From assembly GCA_023429685.1 (NCBI GenBank), contig JAEZDF010000009.1, positions 1-9,828 on the forward strand: DNA of 9,828 bases. The letters run 5' to 3'. Both the position numbers and the translations under genes were made by a program. Below the pieces are notes generated by a model, which saw only the letters and a list, made by a program, of their open reading frames with translations, searched no databases and was not told the DNA's origin. Shown one piece after another: positions 1-5,619 of the stretch. The stretch's first letter is position 1. Every line of letters starts with the position of its first letter. The DNA comes from Bacillota bacterium. Its GTDB lineage: Bacteria > Bacillota > Clostridia > Oscillospirales > Ruminococcaceae.

Positions 1-96
1 TGATAATATGTTTAATGCCGCATGCTGCGGGCTTTTAAGCGGGTTTACCCCGCCTGACGGCAGCGAGTTTAATAAAAAAGGCAGGTGCCTCCATTA
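1..96 (+). promoter_or_regulatory. candidate structured 5' leader of rplU (L21 leader-like)
   Basis: The 96 bases before rplU contain no gene and can form several hairpins: an imperfect GCCGCA/TGCGGGC stem near 18-33, a GCGGG/CCCGC stem near 40-54, and a small AGGCA/TGCCT stem (80-91) that overlaps the weak Shine-Dalgarno region AGGTG just before the ATG at 97. In Firmicutes, rplU is often preceded by an autoregulatory L21 leader RNA. Position and hairpins fit that, but I did not recognise the consensus with certainty, and the promoter lies outside the window. Confidence 0.4.
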
Positions 97-408
97 ATGT
101 ACGCAATTATTGAGACCGGCGGAAAACAGTACAAGGTTGCTCAGGGCGATGTGCTTTACATTGAGAAGCTGACTGTTTCGGCTGACGAAACAGTGACCTT
201 TGATAAGGTTATCGCAGTATCTGACGACAACGGCGCTAAGTTTGGCAACCCCACCGTAGCAGGTGCTACCGTAACCGCTAAGGTTCTTAAAAACGGCAAA
301 GCAAAGAAGATTACTGTGTTTACCTACAAGGCGAAAAAGGGCGAGAAGCGCAAGATGGGTCACAGACAGCCCTACACCAAGGTGCAGATTGAGACGATCA
401 CCGCGTAA
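97..408 (+). CDS. rplU: 50S ribosomal protein L21
   Basis: Ribosomal protein L21 binds 23S rRNA in the large subunit. The 103-residue product has the family length. It opens with the typical MYAIIETGGKQYKV segment and ends with the L21 signature around residues 82-100 (GHRQPYTKVQIETI, preceded by a Lys/Arg-rich stretch). The ATG at 97 is chosen over an in-frame GTG at 85 because L21 proteins begin at this Met-Tyr-Ala; AGGTG at about 83-87 can serve as a Shine-Dalgarno. It is the first gene of the usual Firmicutes cluster L21-prp-L27, all read rightward, with prp starting 51 bases downstream. Regulation is probably by a leader RNA upstream. Nothing is odd in the protein. Confidence 0.97.
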   Translation: MYAIIETGGKQYKVAQGDVLYIEKLTVSADETVTFDKVIAVSDDNGAKFGNPTVAGATVTAKVLKNGKAKKITVFTYKAKKGEKRKMGHRQPYTKVQIETITA

Positions 409-459
409 GCTTGTTTGGCACGACGCCTTCCCCCAAAAGGCTTAAGGTGGTAATTTGAT

Positions 460-774
460 ATGATTACTGCAAGGTTTGCAAAAAACAGCGGCGGCTACCG
501 CTTGTTTACGGTATCGGGGCACGCGGGCTGCGAGCAGTATGGCTTTGATGTTGCATGTGCCGCGGTTTCCTCGGCGGTACAGCTTACGGCAAACGGCATT
601 ACCGAGATTGCCGGCGTGAAGGCACAGGTTCAGGTAGATGGTGACACCATCGGGGTAACACTCCCCGAGGGCGAGCCGGACGAGAGCGTGAACGTGCTAA
701 TCGGCGCGCTGCACCTCCATCTAAACCTATTAAGCGAGGAATACAAAAACGCGATAATCGTGATCACCGAGTAA
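460..774 (+). CDS. prp: ribosomal-processing cysteine protease Prp
   Basis: Prp (formerly YsxB/DUF464) is the cysteine protease that removes the N-terminal extension of ribosomal protein L27 in Firmicutes and relatives, a step needed for working ribosomes. The 104-residue protein shows the family's catalytic block: His21 in SGHAG, Asp30 in GFDVACAAVSS, and Cys33 in the same segment, corresponding to the His/Asp/Cys positions described for Staphylococcus aureus Prp. The rest is the small alpha/beta fold ending in the typical EEYKNAIIV helix/strand. The start is supported by AAGGTGG at 444-450, nine bases before the ATG. It sits between rplU and rpmA, next to its substrate gene, and the L27 here does carry the cleavable extension, so protease and substrate agree. 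Confidence 0.95.
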   Translation: MITARFAKNSGGYRLFTVSGHAGCEQYGFDVACAAVSSAVQLTANGITEIAGVKAQVQVDGDTIGVTLPEGEPDESVNVLIGALHLHLNLLSEEYKNAIIVITE

Positions 775-879
775 ATAATAAATAGGTTAGGTTTTGTGCG
801 TTTCAATCAAAAGGTTGAACTTACGGCAATAAAGCCACACAATTACCCGATCTTCCATAGGAAAGGAATGGTCAACGTT

Positions 880-1164
880 ATGATTAAAATCAGTATGCAG
901 TTTTTTGCGCATAAAAAGGGAATGGGCTCTACCAAGAACGGCCGTGATTCCGAGTCTAAGCGTCTTGGCGTAAAGCGTGCAGACGGTCAGTTTGTACTTG
1001 CGGGCAACATCCTTGTTCGCCAGCGTGGCACCCATATCCATCCCGGCGAGAATGTGGGCATCGGCTCTGACGATACCCTGTTCGCGAAAGCCAACGGCAA
1101 AGTGAAGTTTGAGCGTATGGGCAAAGACCGCAAGAAGGTTAGCGTATACGCAGTCGAGCAATAA
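880..1164 (+). CDS. rpmA: 50S ribosomal protein L27 with Prp-cleavable N-terminal extension
   Basis: L27 is a large-subunit protein whose N-terminus reaches the peptidyl transferase centre. The 94-residue product contains the conserved HKKGMGSTKNGRDSESKRLG segment from residue 11, then GTHIHPGENVGIGSDDTLFA. Residues 1-10 (MIKISMQFFA) are the Firmicutes-type extension cut by Prp after FFA, leaving HKKG as the mature start. The ATG at 880 is chosen because that extension begins there. AAAGGA at 862-867 is the likely ribosome binding site, at a rather long spacing of about 12 bases. An in-frame ATG at 868 sits directly on the Shine-Dalgarno and is unlikely to be used. It is the last gene of its unit, followed by a strong terminator. 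Confidence 0.96.
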   Translation: MIKISMQFFAHKKGMGSTKNGRDSESKRLGVKRADGQFVLAGNILVRQRGTHIHPGENVGIGSDDTLFAKANGKVKFERMGKDRKKVSVYAVEQ

Positions 1165-1187
1165 TCTGTTGCGCCATGGTTTTTGTG

Positions 1188-1258
1188 CGTCTCGGCTTTT
1201 GCCGGGATGCCTGTGTTTGATTTGCAAAAATCCCGAGCCGCATCGCTCGGGATTTTTT
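1188..1258 (+). terminator. intrinsic terminator of the rplU-prp-rpmA unit, with an upstream hairpin
   Basis: A 13-bp perfect stem, AAAAATCCCGAGC (1226-1238) with GCTCGGGATTTTT (1245-1257), has a six-base loop and a T-run at 1253-1258: a classic Rho-independent terminator. Just before it, 1188-1209 forms a second stem (about 9 bp with G-T pairs) closed by a TTTT loop but lacking a T-run. It may stabilise the 3' end. Confidence 0.93.
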
Positions 1259-1313
1259 GACTGTTTCGCCCGATTGGTCTTTTTTGCATCACGGGAGGGG
1301 CATACTTTAAGTA

Positions 1314-1417
1314 TATCGCTAGTTAACTTATAATGTCTCCGAATAAACCTTCGTAAAAGCCATAAATGCAAGCTTTTGCTCGTTTTATTCGACATTAATA
1401 AAGTTTAGTTAGCGATA
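1314..1417 (-). repeat. MITE-like inverted-repeat element, copy A (upstream of obg)
   Basis: This 104-bp element has imperfect terminal inverted repeats of about 34 bases: it begins TATCGCTAGTTAACTT and ends with the complement of TATCGCTAACTAAACTTT. A TA lies at each extremity, reminiscent of the TA target site used by IS630/Tc1-type elements. Read on the - strand, its core (1324-1371) matches 42 of 48 bases of the element after obg (2758-2805), with the conserved run ACATTATAAGTTA. It lies between the rpmA terminator and the obg ribosome binding site, so it forms most of the obg upstream region. On the - strand it contains an open frame starting MSNKTSK and running through LWLLRRFIRRHYKL, with no ribosome binding site. 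The transposition origin is an inference. Confidence 0.72.
1376..1404 (+). promoter_or_regulatory. weak candidate promoter for obg inside repeat A
   Basis: TTGCTC (1376-1381), a 17-base spacer, then TAAAGT (1399-1404) lie 36 bases before the obg start. Each box matches consensus at only about four of six bases. It is the best candidate I see between the rpmA terminator and obg, though obg could also be transcribed by read-through. If real, the repeat supplies the obg promoter. Confidence 0.25.
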
Positions 1418-1439
1418 CAAGAACAGGGGGCTTGCTGCA

Positions 1440-2708
1440 ATGTTTATCGATAAAGCAAGAATTAGCGTGCGTGCGGGAGATGGCGGAAACGGGGCTGTGT
1501 CCTTCCACCGCGAAAAATACGTTGCGGCGGGAGGACCCGACGGCGGCGACGGCGGCAAGGGCGGCAGTATCGTGTTTGCCCCCGACAACAACCTTAACAC
1601 GTTAATCGATTTTAAATATAAAAAGAACTACGTTGCGCAGAGCGGCGCGCCGGGCTCAACGAAGCGCTGTACCGGAAAAAGCGGAGAAGACCTTGTACTG
1701 CGCCTGCCCAAGGGCACGCTGGTAAAGGATGCTTCTACTGGACGCGTTATCGCGGACATATCTGGCGACGAGCCGGTTGTCATCGCGCGCGGCGGCAGGG
1801 GTGGCTGGGGCAATTCGCATTTTGCGACACCAACCCGCCAGATACCGCGTTTTGCGAAGGCAGGTTTACCGGGCGAGGCGCTTGACCTTGTGCTTGAGCT
1901 CAAGCTGCTTGCCGACGTGGGGCTTGTCGGCTTTCCCAATGTGGGAAAATCCACGCTAATCTCGATTGTGAGCAACGCAAAGCCCGAGATTGCGAACTAC
2001 CACTTTACCACCCTGGTTCCTGTGCTCGGCGTTGTGCGCATTTCGGAGGGCAACTCCTTTGTCATGGCGGACATCCCCGGGTTAATCGAAGGTGCATCCG
2101 AGGGCGTGGGTCTTGGGCATGACTTTTTGCGCCATGTCGACCGCTGCCGCTTAATTGTTCACATCGTGGATGTATCGGGCTTTGAGGGGCGCGACCCCAA
2201 AGAGGATTATGAAAAAATCAACTACGAACTTGCAAACTTCGACGCCGAGCTTGCCAAGCGTCCGCAGATAGTTGTTGCGAACAAATGCGACCTTGCTACG
2301 GAGGAACAGATTGCCTCTTTCCGCGACTACATCGCACAAAAGGGCTACCCTATGTTTGCCATTTCGGCGGCGATGAACACGGGCATTGATGAGCTTAAAT
2401 ACGAGATTGCAGCGCAGCTAAAAGAGCTGCCCCCCATAAAGACCTACGAGGCGGAGCTTGCGCCCGACATCCCATCCGAGCTGGAGTACGCATTTGACGT
2501 TAACGTCAAAGACGGCGTATACCACGTTGAGAATGCACCGTGGATTGTTCGCATCCTAAACAGCTGCAACATGGATGACTACGAGTCGCTTCAGTATCTG
2601 CAACGCATGCTGGTGGAAAAGGGCATCATCGGTCGCCTGGTTGAGATGGGCGTGAACGAAGGCGACACCGTGAATATCTACGGCTTCGAATTTGACTATG
2701 TAGATTAA
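1440..2708 (+). CDS. obg: GTPase Obg (CgtA), ribosome assembly and stress
   Basis: Obg is an essential GTPase that binds the 50S subunit and links ribosome maturation, (p)ppGpp and stress. The 422-residue protein has the three expected domains. Residues 1 to about 158 form the glycine-rich Obg fold (GDGGNGAVSFHREKYV, GGRGGWGNSHFATP). The G domain follows, with P-loop GFPNVGKST (164-172), switch II DIPG (211-214), NKCD (281-284) and ISAA (308-311). From about 345 to the end is the OCT domain (DGVYHVENAPWIVRIL, GVNEGDTVNIYGFEFDY), the C-terminal extension found mainly in Firmicutes and Actinobacteria. AGGGGG at 1425-1430 supports the ATG at 1440. It follows the L27 gene in the conserved order but is separated from it by a terminator and a repeat element. 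A second copy of that repeat starts two bases after its stop codon. Confidence 0.97.
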   Translation: MFIDKARISVRAGDGGNGAVSFHREKYVAAGGPDGGDGGKGGSIVFAPDNNLNTLIDFKYKKNYVAQSGAPGSTKRCTGKSGEDLVLRLPKGTLVKDASTGRVIADISGDEPVVIARGGRGGWGNSHFATPTRQIPRFAKAGLPGEALDLVLELKLLADVGLVGFPNVGKSTLISIVSNAKPEIANYHFTTLVPVLGVVRISEGNSFVMADIPGLIEGASEGVGLGHDFLRHVDRCRLIVHIVDVSGFEGRDPKEDYEKINYELANFDAELAKRPQIVVANKCDLATEEQIASFRDYIAQKGYPMFAISAAMNTGIDELKYEIAAQLKELPPIKTYEAELAPDIPSELEYAFDVNVKDGVYHVENAPWIVRILNSCNMDDYESLQYLQRMLVEKGIIGRLVEMGVNEGDTVNIYGFEFDYVD

Positions 2709-2709
2709 G

Positions 2710-2820
2710 TATAGCTAATTAACTTCAATAATGGCCGAACAAAATCTTCATAAATGCTTGCGTTTATGGCTTTTATGGAGATTTTTTCGTAGACATTATA
2801 AGTTATTTTGGTATTGCATA
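2710..2820 (+). repeat. MITE-like inverted-repeat element, copy B (downstream of obg)
   Basis: This second member of the repeat family is about 111 bp, begins TATAGCTAATTAACTT directly after the obg stop codon, and ends near TTGCATA. Its core at 2758-2805 matches the reverse strand of the element upstream of obg at 42 of 48 bases, and the first 24 bases match at about 20. Its own terminal repeats are more decayed (TAACTTCAATAATG against TAACTTATAATGTC). The two copies therefore point away from each other around obg. It also carries a start codon in the same place, opening a frame MAEQNLHK that runs through LWLLWRFFRRHYKL. As in copy A there is no ribosome binding site, so translation is doubtful. 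Confidence 0.68.
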
Positions 2821-3021
2821 GTACAGATAACCGAAAACAACAGTGATAAACTCACCGTCGTGGCTTTGCCTAAGATGGTCTTTGCTCCCCATCTGGCTGC
2901 GTTGTGCCGCACATCCAAAACGGGGGAGACATTTTCATTACGGTTTTGTATACGCACCATCGTAACACACACATAGAACCATGTCAATGTCCCACTATAA
3001 TTATATGATTTGTTCATAAAA
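2821..3021. other. intergenic stretch without a recognised gene
   Basis: These 201 bases between the repeat after obg and the terminator at 3022 hold no gene I recognise. There is a short AGATGG/CCATCT inverted repeat (2873-2878 with 2889-2894). On the - strand an open frame of 73 codons (2796-3017) includes VSPVLDVRHNAARWGAKTI and a hydrophobic end. It lacks a ribosome binding site, starts four bases from a terminator stem, and runs into the repeat, so I do not call it a gene. The stretch may be decayed sequence, or a dispersed intergenic element joined to the repeat. Confidence 0.45.
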
Positions 3022-3062
3022 AATTAACGGCGCGTCCGTTTTTATCGGGCGCGCCGTTAATT
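3022..3062 (-). terminator. strong hairpin terminator of the msrAB-yjbQ unit
   Basis: AATTAACGGCGCG (3022-3034) pairs perfectly with CGCGCCGTTAATT (3050-3062). The stem extends inward through TCCG/CGGG with one G-T pair, giving about 17 bp and a seven-base loop. Read on the - strand it is followed by six T residues (complement of 3018-3023), and it lies 34 bases past the YjbQ stop. The stem also faces the rightward obg side, where no T-run follows, so it mainly serves the leftward genes. Confidence 0.9.
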
Positions 3063-3096
3063 GATGTATTCGGGTGAGAAAAGACGCATCCGTGCG

Positions 3097-3492
3097 CTAC
3101 CCCGCCACTACCTTCACAAAAAAACTGCGGCTGCGCGGACCATCAAACTCGCAGAAGTAGATGCCCTGCCACCTGCCCAGCAGGAGCGTTCCGTCTTTGA
3201 TAAGTACCGTCGTCTGTGTCCCCACACAGCTTGCCTTCAGGTGCGCCGCCGAGTTGCCCTCCCCGTGAAGAAACTGCGCCCTATCGGGGAACGCGTGGGC
3301 AAGCCCGAGCAGCAGGTCGTGCCTTACATCGGGGTCGGCGTTCTCGTTGATCGTAATGCCCGCGGTGGTGTGGGGGCAGTACACCACACAGATGCCGTCG
3401 GTCACGCCGCTTGCCCGTACCGCCTCGAGCACCTGCTCGGTGATGTCGCACAGCTGCTCGGGCTTAGTGTTTAGCCTATACTCGTATATCAT
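3097..3492 (-). CDS. yjbQ: YjbQ/UPF0047 family protein (secondary thiamine-phosphate synthase-like)
   Basis: This 131-residue protein belongs to the YjbQ/UPF0047 family, small trimeric proteins annotated as secondary thiamine-phosphate synthase because Escherichia coli YjbQ shows weak activity of that kind. The true cellular role is not settled. The family signatures are plain: VVYCPHTTAGITINEN (36-51), HGEGNSAAHLKAS (76-88) and LGRWQGIYFCEFDGPR (105-120). The conserved His/Glu residues in these blocks form the putative metal or active site. The ATG at 3492 is chosen because GGAG lies about nine bases upstream; a TTG five codons earlier overlaps that ribosome binding site. It starts 42 bases after the msrAB stop on the same strand and ends just before a terminator, so it is probably the second gene of that unit. 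Confidence 0.9.
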   Translation of the reverse strand: MIYEYRLNTKPEQLCDITEQVLEAVRASGVTDGICVVYCPHTTAGITINENADPDVRHDLLLGLAHAFPDRAQFLHGEGNSAAHLKASCVGTQTTVLIKDGTLLLGRWQGIYFCEFDGPRSRSFFVKVVAG

Positions 3493-3534
3493 TTCGCAAC
3501 ACTCCAACCGTAAATTTGAAACCGACGAGGTTTT

Positions 3535-4488
3535 TTATTCGGCAAGCTTAAGCAGATGCCCGTAGCCCTCGGCTTCCATCTCCTCCTTGGGGATAAACCG
3601 CAGCGACGCGCTGTTGATGCAGTAGCGCAGACCCCCCAGCTCCTCGGGTCCGTCCTCGAACACATGCCCGAGATGAGCGTCGCCAATGCCGCTACGCACC
3701 TCGGTTCGCAGCATACCATGGGTGGTATCGGTCTTCTCTATCACCGACGCACCGGGGATGGGGCAGGCAAAGCTCGGCCACCCGCAGCCGGAGTCAAACT
3801 TTTCGCTCGACGCAAACAGCGGCTCGCCGGTGGTGATGTCCACATAGATGCCCAACCGGTGCCCGGCATAATACGCGCCCGTAAAGGGTGCCTCGGTGGC
3901 GTTTTGCCGTGTCACTGCATACTGCTCGGGGGTCAGTTCCGCCTTAAGCTCGTCGTCAGAGCGGCGCGCATACCGTTTGCTCGGGTCGTGTGCCGCCCTT
4001 GCCTCGCCAAACCGCGCGCGCGGAATATGGCAGTAGCCGCCCGGGTTTTTCTCCAAATAGCTCTGGTGGTACTCCTCGGCGCGGTAGTAGTTTGCTAAGG
4101 GGCAAAGCTCCACGGCGATGCGCTTTTTGTGCCTTTGCTGTAGCTTATCCAGCGACGCTTGCGCCGTTTGCCTGTCCTGCTCCGCGGTATAGTAGATGCC
4201 GGTGCGGTACTGGCTGCCCACGTCGCCCCCTTGGCGGTTTAAGCTCGTTGGGTCTATTACCTCAAAAAAACGCTCGAGCAAAAAGGGCAGGCTGATGATG
4301 TCATCGTCGTACCCCGTGCGAACCGTTTCGGCATGCCCGGTATTCTCGCGGCACACCTGTTCGTAGCTTGGGTTCTCGGTGGCGCCGTTTGCGTAGCCCA
4401 CCTCGGTCTTAAATACGCCGGGCAGATTTTTAAGGTACTGCTCCAGCCCCCAAAAACAACCGCCCGCAAGATAGATCTCCTGTTTCAC
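3535..4488 (-). CDS. msrAB: bifunctional methionine sulfoxide reductase MsrA-MsrB fusion
   Basis: This 317-residue fusion repairs oxidised methionine: MsrA reduces the S- and MsrB the R-diastereomer of methionine sulfoxide. MsrA occupies about residues 1-160, with catalytic Cys11 in GGCFWG, then VGYANG, GHAETV and DPTSLNRQGGDVGSQYRTGIY. MsrB follows from about 175, with GIYVDITTGEPLF, SGCGWPSF (Cys235), HLGHVFEDGP and catalytic Cys290 in RYCINSASLRF. The Zn-binding CxxC pairs of many MsrB proteins are absent, as is usual in MsrAB fusions of this type. No signal peptide is visible, so it should act in the cytosol. The start is the GTG at 4488, preceded by AAGGGCGG; the frame stays open farther upstream, but that part crosses a terminator hairpin and lacks MsrA similarity. 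It probably shares a transcript with yjbQ. Confidence 0.95.
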   Translation of the reverse strand: MKQEIYLAGGCFWGLEQYLKNLPGVFKTEVGYANGATENPSYEQVCRENTGHAETVRTGYDDDIISLPFLLERFFEVIDPTSLNRQGGDVGSQYRTGIYYTAEQDRQTAQASLDKLQQRHKKRIAVELCPLANYYRAEEYHQSYLEKNPGGYCHIPRARFGEARAAHDPSKRYARRSDDELKAELTPEQYAVTRQNATEAPFTGAYYAGHRLGIYVDITTGEPLFASSEKFDSGCGWPSFACPIPGASVIEKTDTTHGMLRTEVRSGIGDAHLGHVFEDGPEELGGLRYCINSASLRFIPKEEMEAEGYGHLLKLAE

Positions 4489-4512
4489 AATACAATCCGC
4501 CCTTCTAAATCT

Positions 4513-4553
4513 TAATATAAAACAGCACCGGGGCAAAAACCGCCGGTGCTGTT
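4513..4553 (-). terminator. intrinsic terminator between the ABC exporter and msrAB
   Basis: AACAGCACCGG (4521-4531) pairs with CCGGTGCTGTT (4543-4553) in an 11-bp perfect stem. On the - strand it is followed by TTTTATATT. It would end the leftward exporter transcript. It also lies downstream of the candidate msrAB promoter (4595-4603) and 33 bases upstream of the msrAB start codon, so it could act as an attenuator for msrAB. Confidence 0.85.
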
Positions 4554-4564
4554 AGGGTTACCCT

Positions 4565-4593
4565 ATGGCAGCGGTTTAACCTTGCGCTGCCAT
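4565..4593. repeat. perfect 9-bp inverted repeat at the msrAB promoter
   Basis: ATGGCAGCG (4565-4573) and CGCTGCCAT (4585-4593) form a perfect dyad with an 11-base centre. It abuts the candidate -10 box of the leftward promoter (4595-4600) and would cover the transcription start. It may be an operator, or a hairpin at the 3' end of the exporter mRNA. On neither strand is it followed by a good T-run. Confidence 0.6.
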
Positions 4594-4594
4594 T

Positions 4595-4603
4595 ATTATA
4601 GCA
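4595..4603 (-). promoter_or_regulatory. extended -10 promoter candidate for msrAB-yjbQ
   Basis: On the - strand the sequence reads TATGCTATAAT: a perfect TATAAT box (4600-4595) with the TGn extension at 4603-4601. No good -35 box lies 16-18 bases upstream, which is tolerated by extended -10 promoters. The start would fall near 4588, about 100 bases before the msrAB GTG. The same TATGCTATAAT appears before the exporter operon at 7531-7541. Confidence 0.6.
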
Positions 4604-4632
4604 TATCTCAGTATCTTTTTGCCGTGATAATG

Positions 4633-5619
4633 TCACCCCGCATAGATGTGGCGGATAACCTCCTCGATATTTGCGCCTTCGATGTTGACGTCCGCCACCG
4701 GTAGGCTTTGCAGGATGTCGCACACCGCGGTCTTTACATCCCCGTTTTGCATATCCACCTCAAACTCCGCCTTTACGCGGTCAAACGAGATGGGATGAAA
4801 CGGTGCCACCGCTTCATAGTCCACAGGCTCGTCAAACTGCACCTTTACAATTCGGCGCGCGGGCAGGTATTCCTTTAGCTTGTCTATGCCGTTATCAAAC
4901 ACAATGGTACCGTTGTTGATGACGGTGATGTTCTCGCACAGGTTCTCGATGTCGCTTAGGTCGTGGGTGGTAAGGATAAACGTCGTGCCCTTATCGCGGT
5001 TGATGGATGAAATGAAGTTGCGCACCGTCTCCTTACTCACCACGTCAAGCCCGATGGTCGGCTCGTCCAAAAACACCAGCGGTGGCTCGTGCAGTACGGC
5101 GCACACAAACTCGCACTTCATGCGCTCGCCGAGCGAAAGCTGCCGCACCGGCTTTGTGATAATCCCCCCGAGATCCAGCAGGTCGCGAAAGTAGTCGATG
5201 TTGCGCTTGTATACGTCGTCTGGGATGTCGTACAGCTTTTTGCGCAGGTAGAACGAATCGATGGGCGGCAGGTCCCACTCCAGCTGGGAGCGCTGCCCAA
5301 ACAGCACGCCGATGTGCTTAACATACTCCTTGCGCTCCAGCCACGGCTTGTAGCCCATTACCGAAACCTCGCCTGACGACGGGTACAGAATGCCAGAAAG
5401 GATCTTGATGGTGGTGCTCTTACCCGCGCCGTTGGGACCGATCAGCCCGCGTATTTCACCCTTCTTCACCGAGAAGGACACCTCGCTAACGGCGTTTACC
5501 GTTACAAACTCGCGGTGGAATAGCGACTTCACCGACGAAAGCATGCCCGTCTTCTCACGTTTTGGCACCTTAAAGGTTCTGCACAGGCGACTTACCTCTA
5601 TAATATTTTCGTTTGTCAT
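4633..5619 (-). CDS. ABC-2 type exporter, ATP-binding protein (COG4586-like)
   Basis: This ATPase subunit of an ABC exporter has 328 residues. It shows Walker A GPNGAGKST (61-69), the Q-loop in LFGQRSQ (Gln109), signature LSLGE (161-165), Walker B LVFLDEP (181-187), the D-loop at GLD (190-192) and the H-loop TTHD (His219). The block GQRSQLEWDLPPIDSF and the roughly 100-residue C-terminal tail fit the COG4586 group, which works with two COG4587/COG3694 permeases. The substrate is unknown; relatives are loosely annotated as drug or daunorubicin exporters. The ATG at 5619 is chosen because family similarity begins there; GAGAGG lies about 13 bases upstream, rather far. It is the third gene of a leftward unit, but 241 bases separate it from the second permease. 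An intrinsic terminator lies about 80 bases past its stop. Confidence 0.92.
   Translation of the reverse strand: MTNENIIEVSRLCRTFKVPKREKTGMLSSVKSLFHREFVTVNAVSEVSFSVKKGEIRGLIGPNGAGKSTTIKILSGILYPSSGEVSVMGYKPWLERKEYVKHIGVLFGQRSQLEWDLPPIDSFYLRKKLYDIPDDVYKRNIDYFRDLLDLGGIITKPVRQLSLGERMKCEFVCAVLHEPPLVFLDEPTIGLDVVSKETVRNFISSINRDKGTTFILTTHDLSDIENLCENITVINNGTIVFDNGIDKLKEYLPARRIVKVQFDEPVDYEAVAPFHPISFDRVKAEFEVDMQNGDVKTAVCDILQSLPVADVNIEGANIEEVIRHIYAG

Noticed and set aside
787..1395. Long - strand open frame of 202 codons across rpmA
   Set aside because: It is antisense to the certain L27 gene, crosses the rpmA terminator and begins inside repeat A without a ribosome binding site.
1314..1417. Riboswitch or T-box in front of obg
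   Set aside because: The structure is better explained as an inverted repeat with a second copy elsewhere, and no terminator or T-box motif follows it.
2731..2976. 81-codon + strand frame after obg (MAEQNLHK...)
   Set aside because: It begins inside repeat B and has no ribosome binding site. The part similar to repeat A is explained by shared repeat DNA, and the rest matches nothing recognised.
3556..4098. 180-codon + strand frame opposite msrAB
   Set aside because: It lies wholly antisense to a certain MsrAB coding region; high GC in the opposite gene creates long empty frames.
4489..4536. N-terminal extension of MsrAB to 4536
   Set aside because: The additional 16 residues lack MsrA similarity and their DNA is the terminator stem; the GTG at 4488 has a ribosome binding site.
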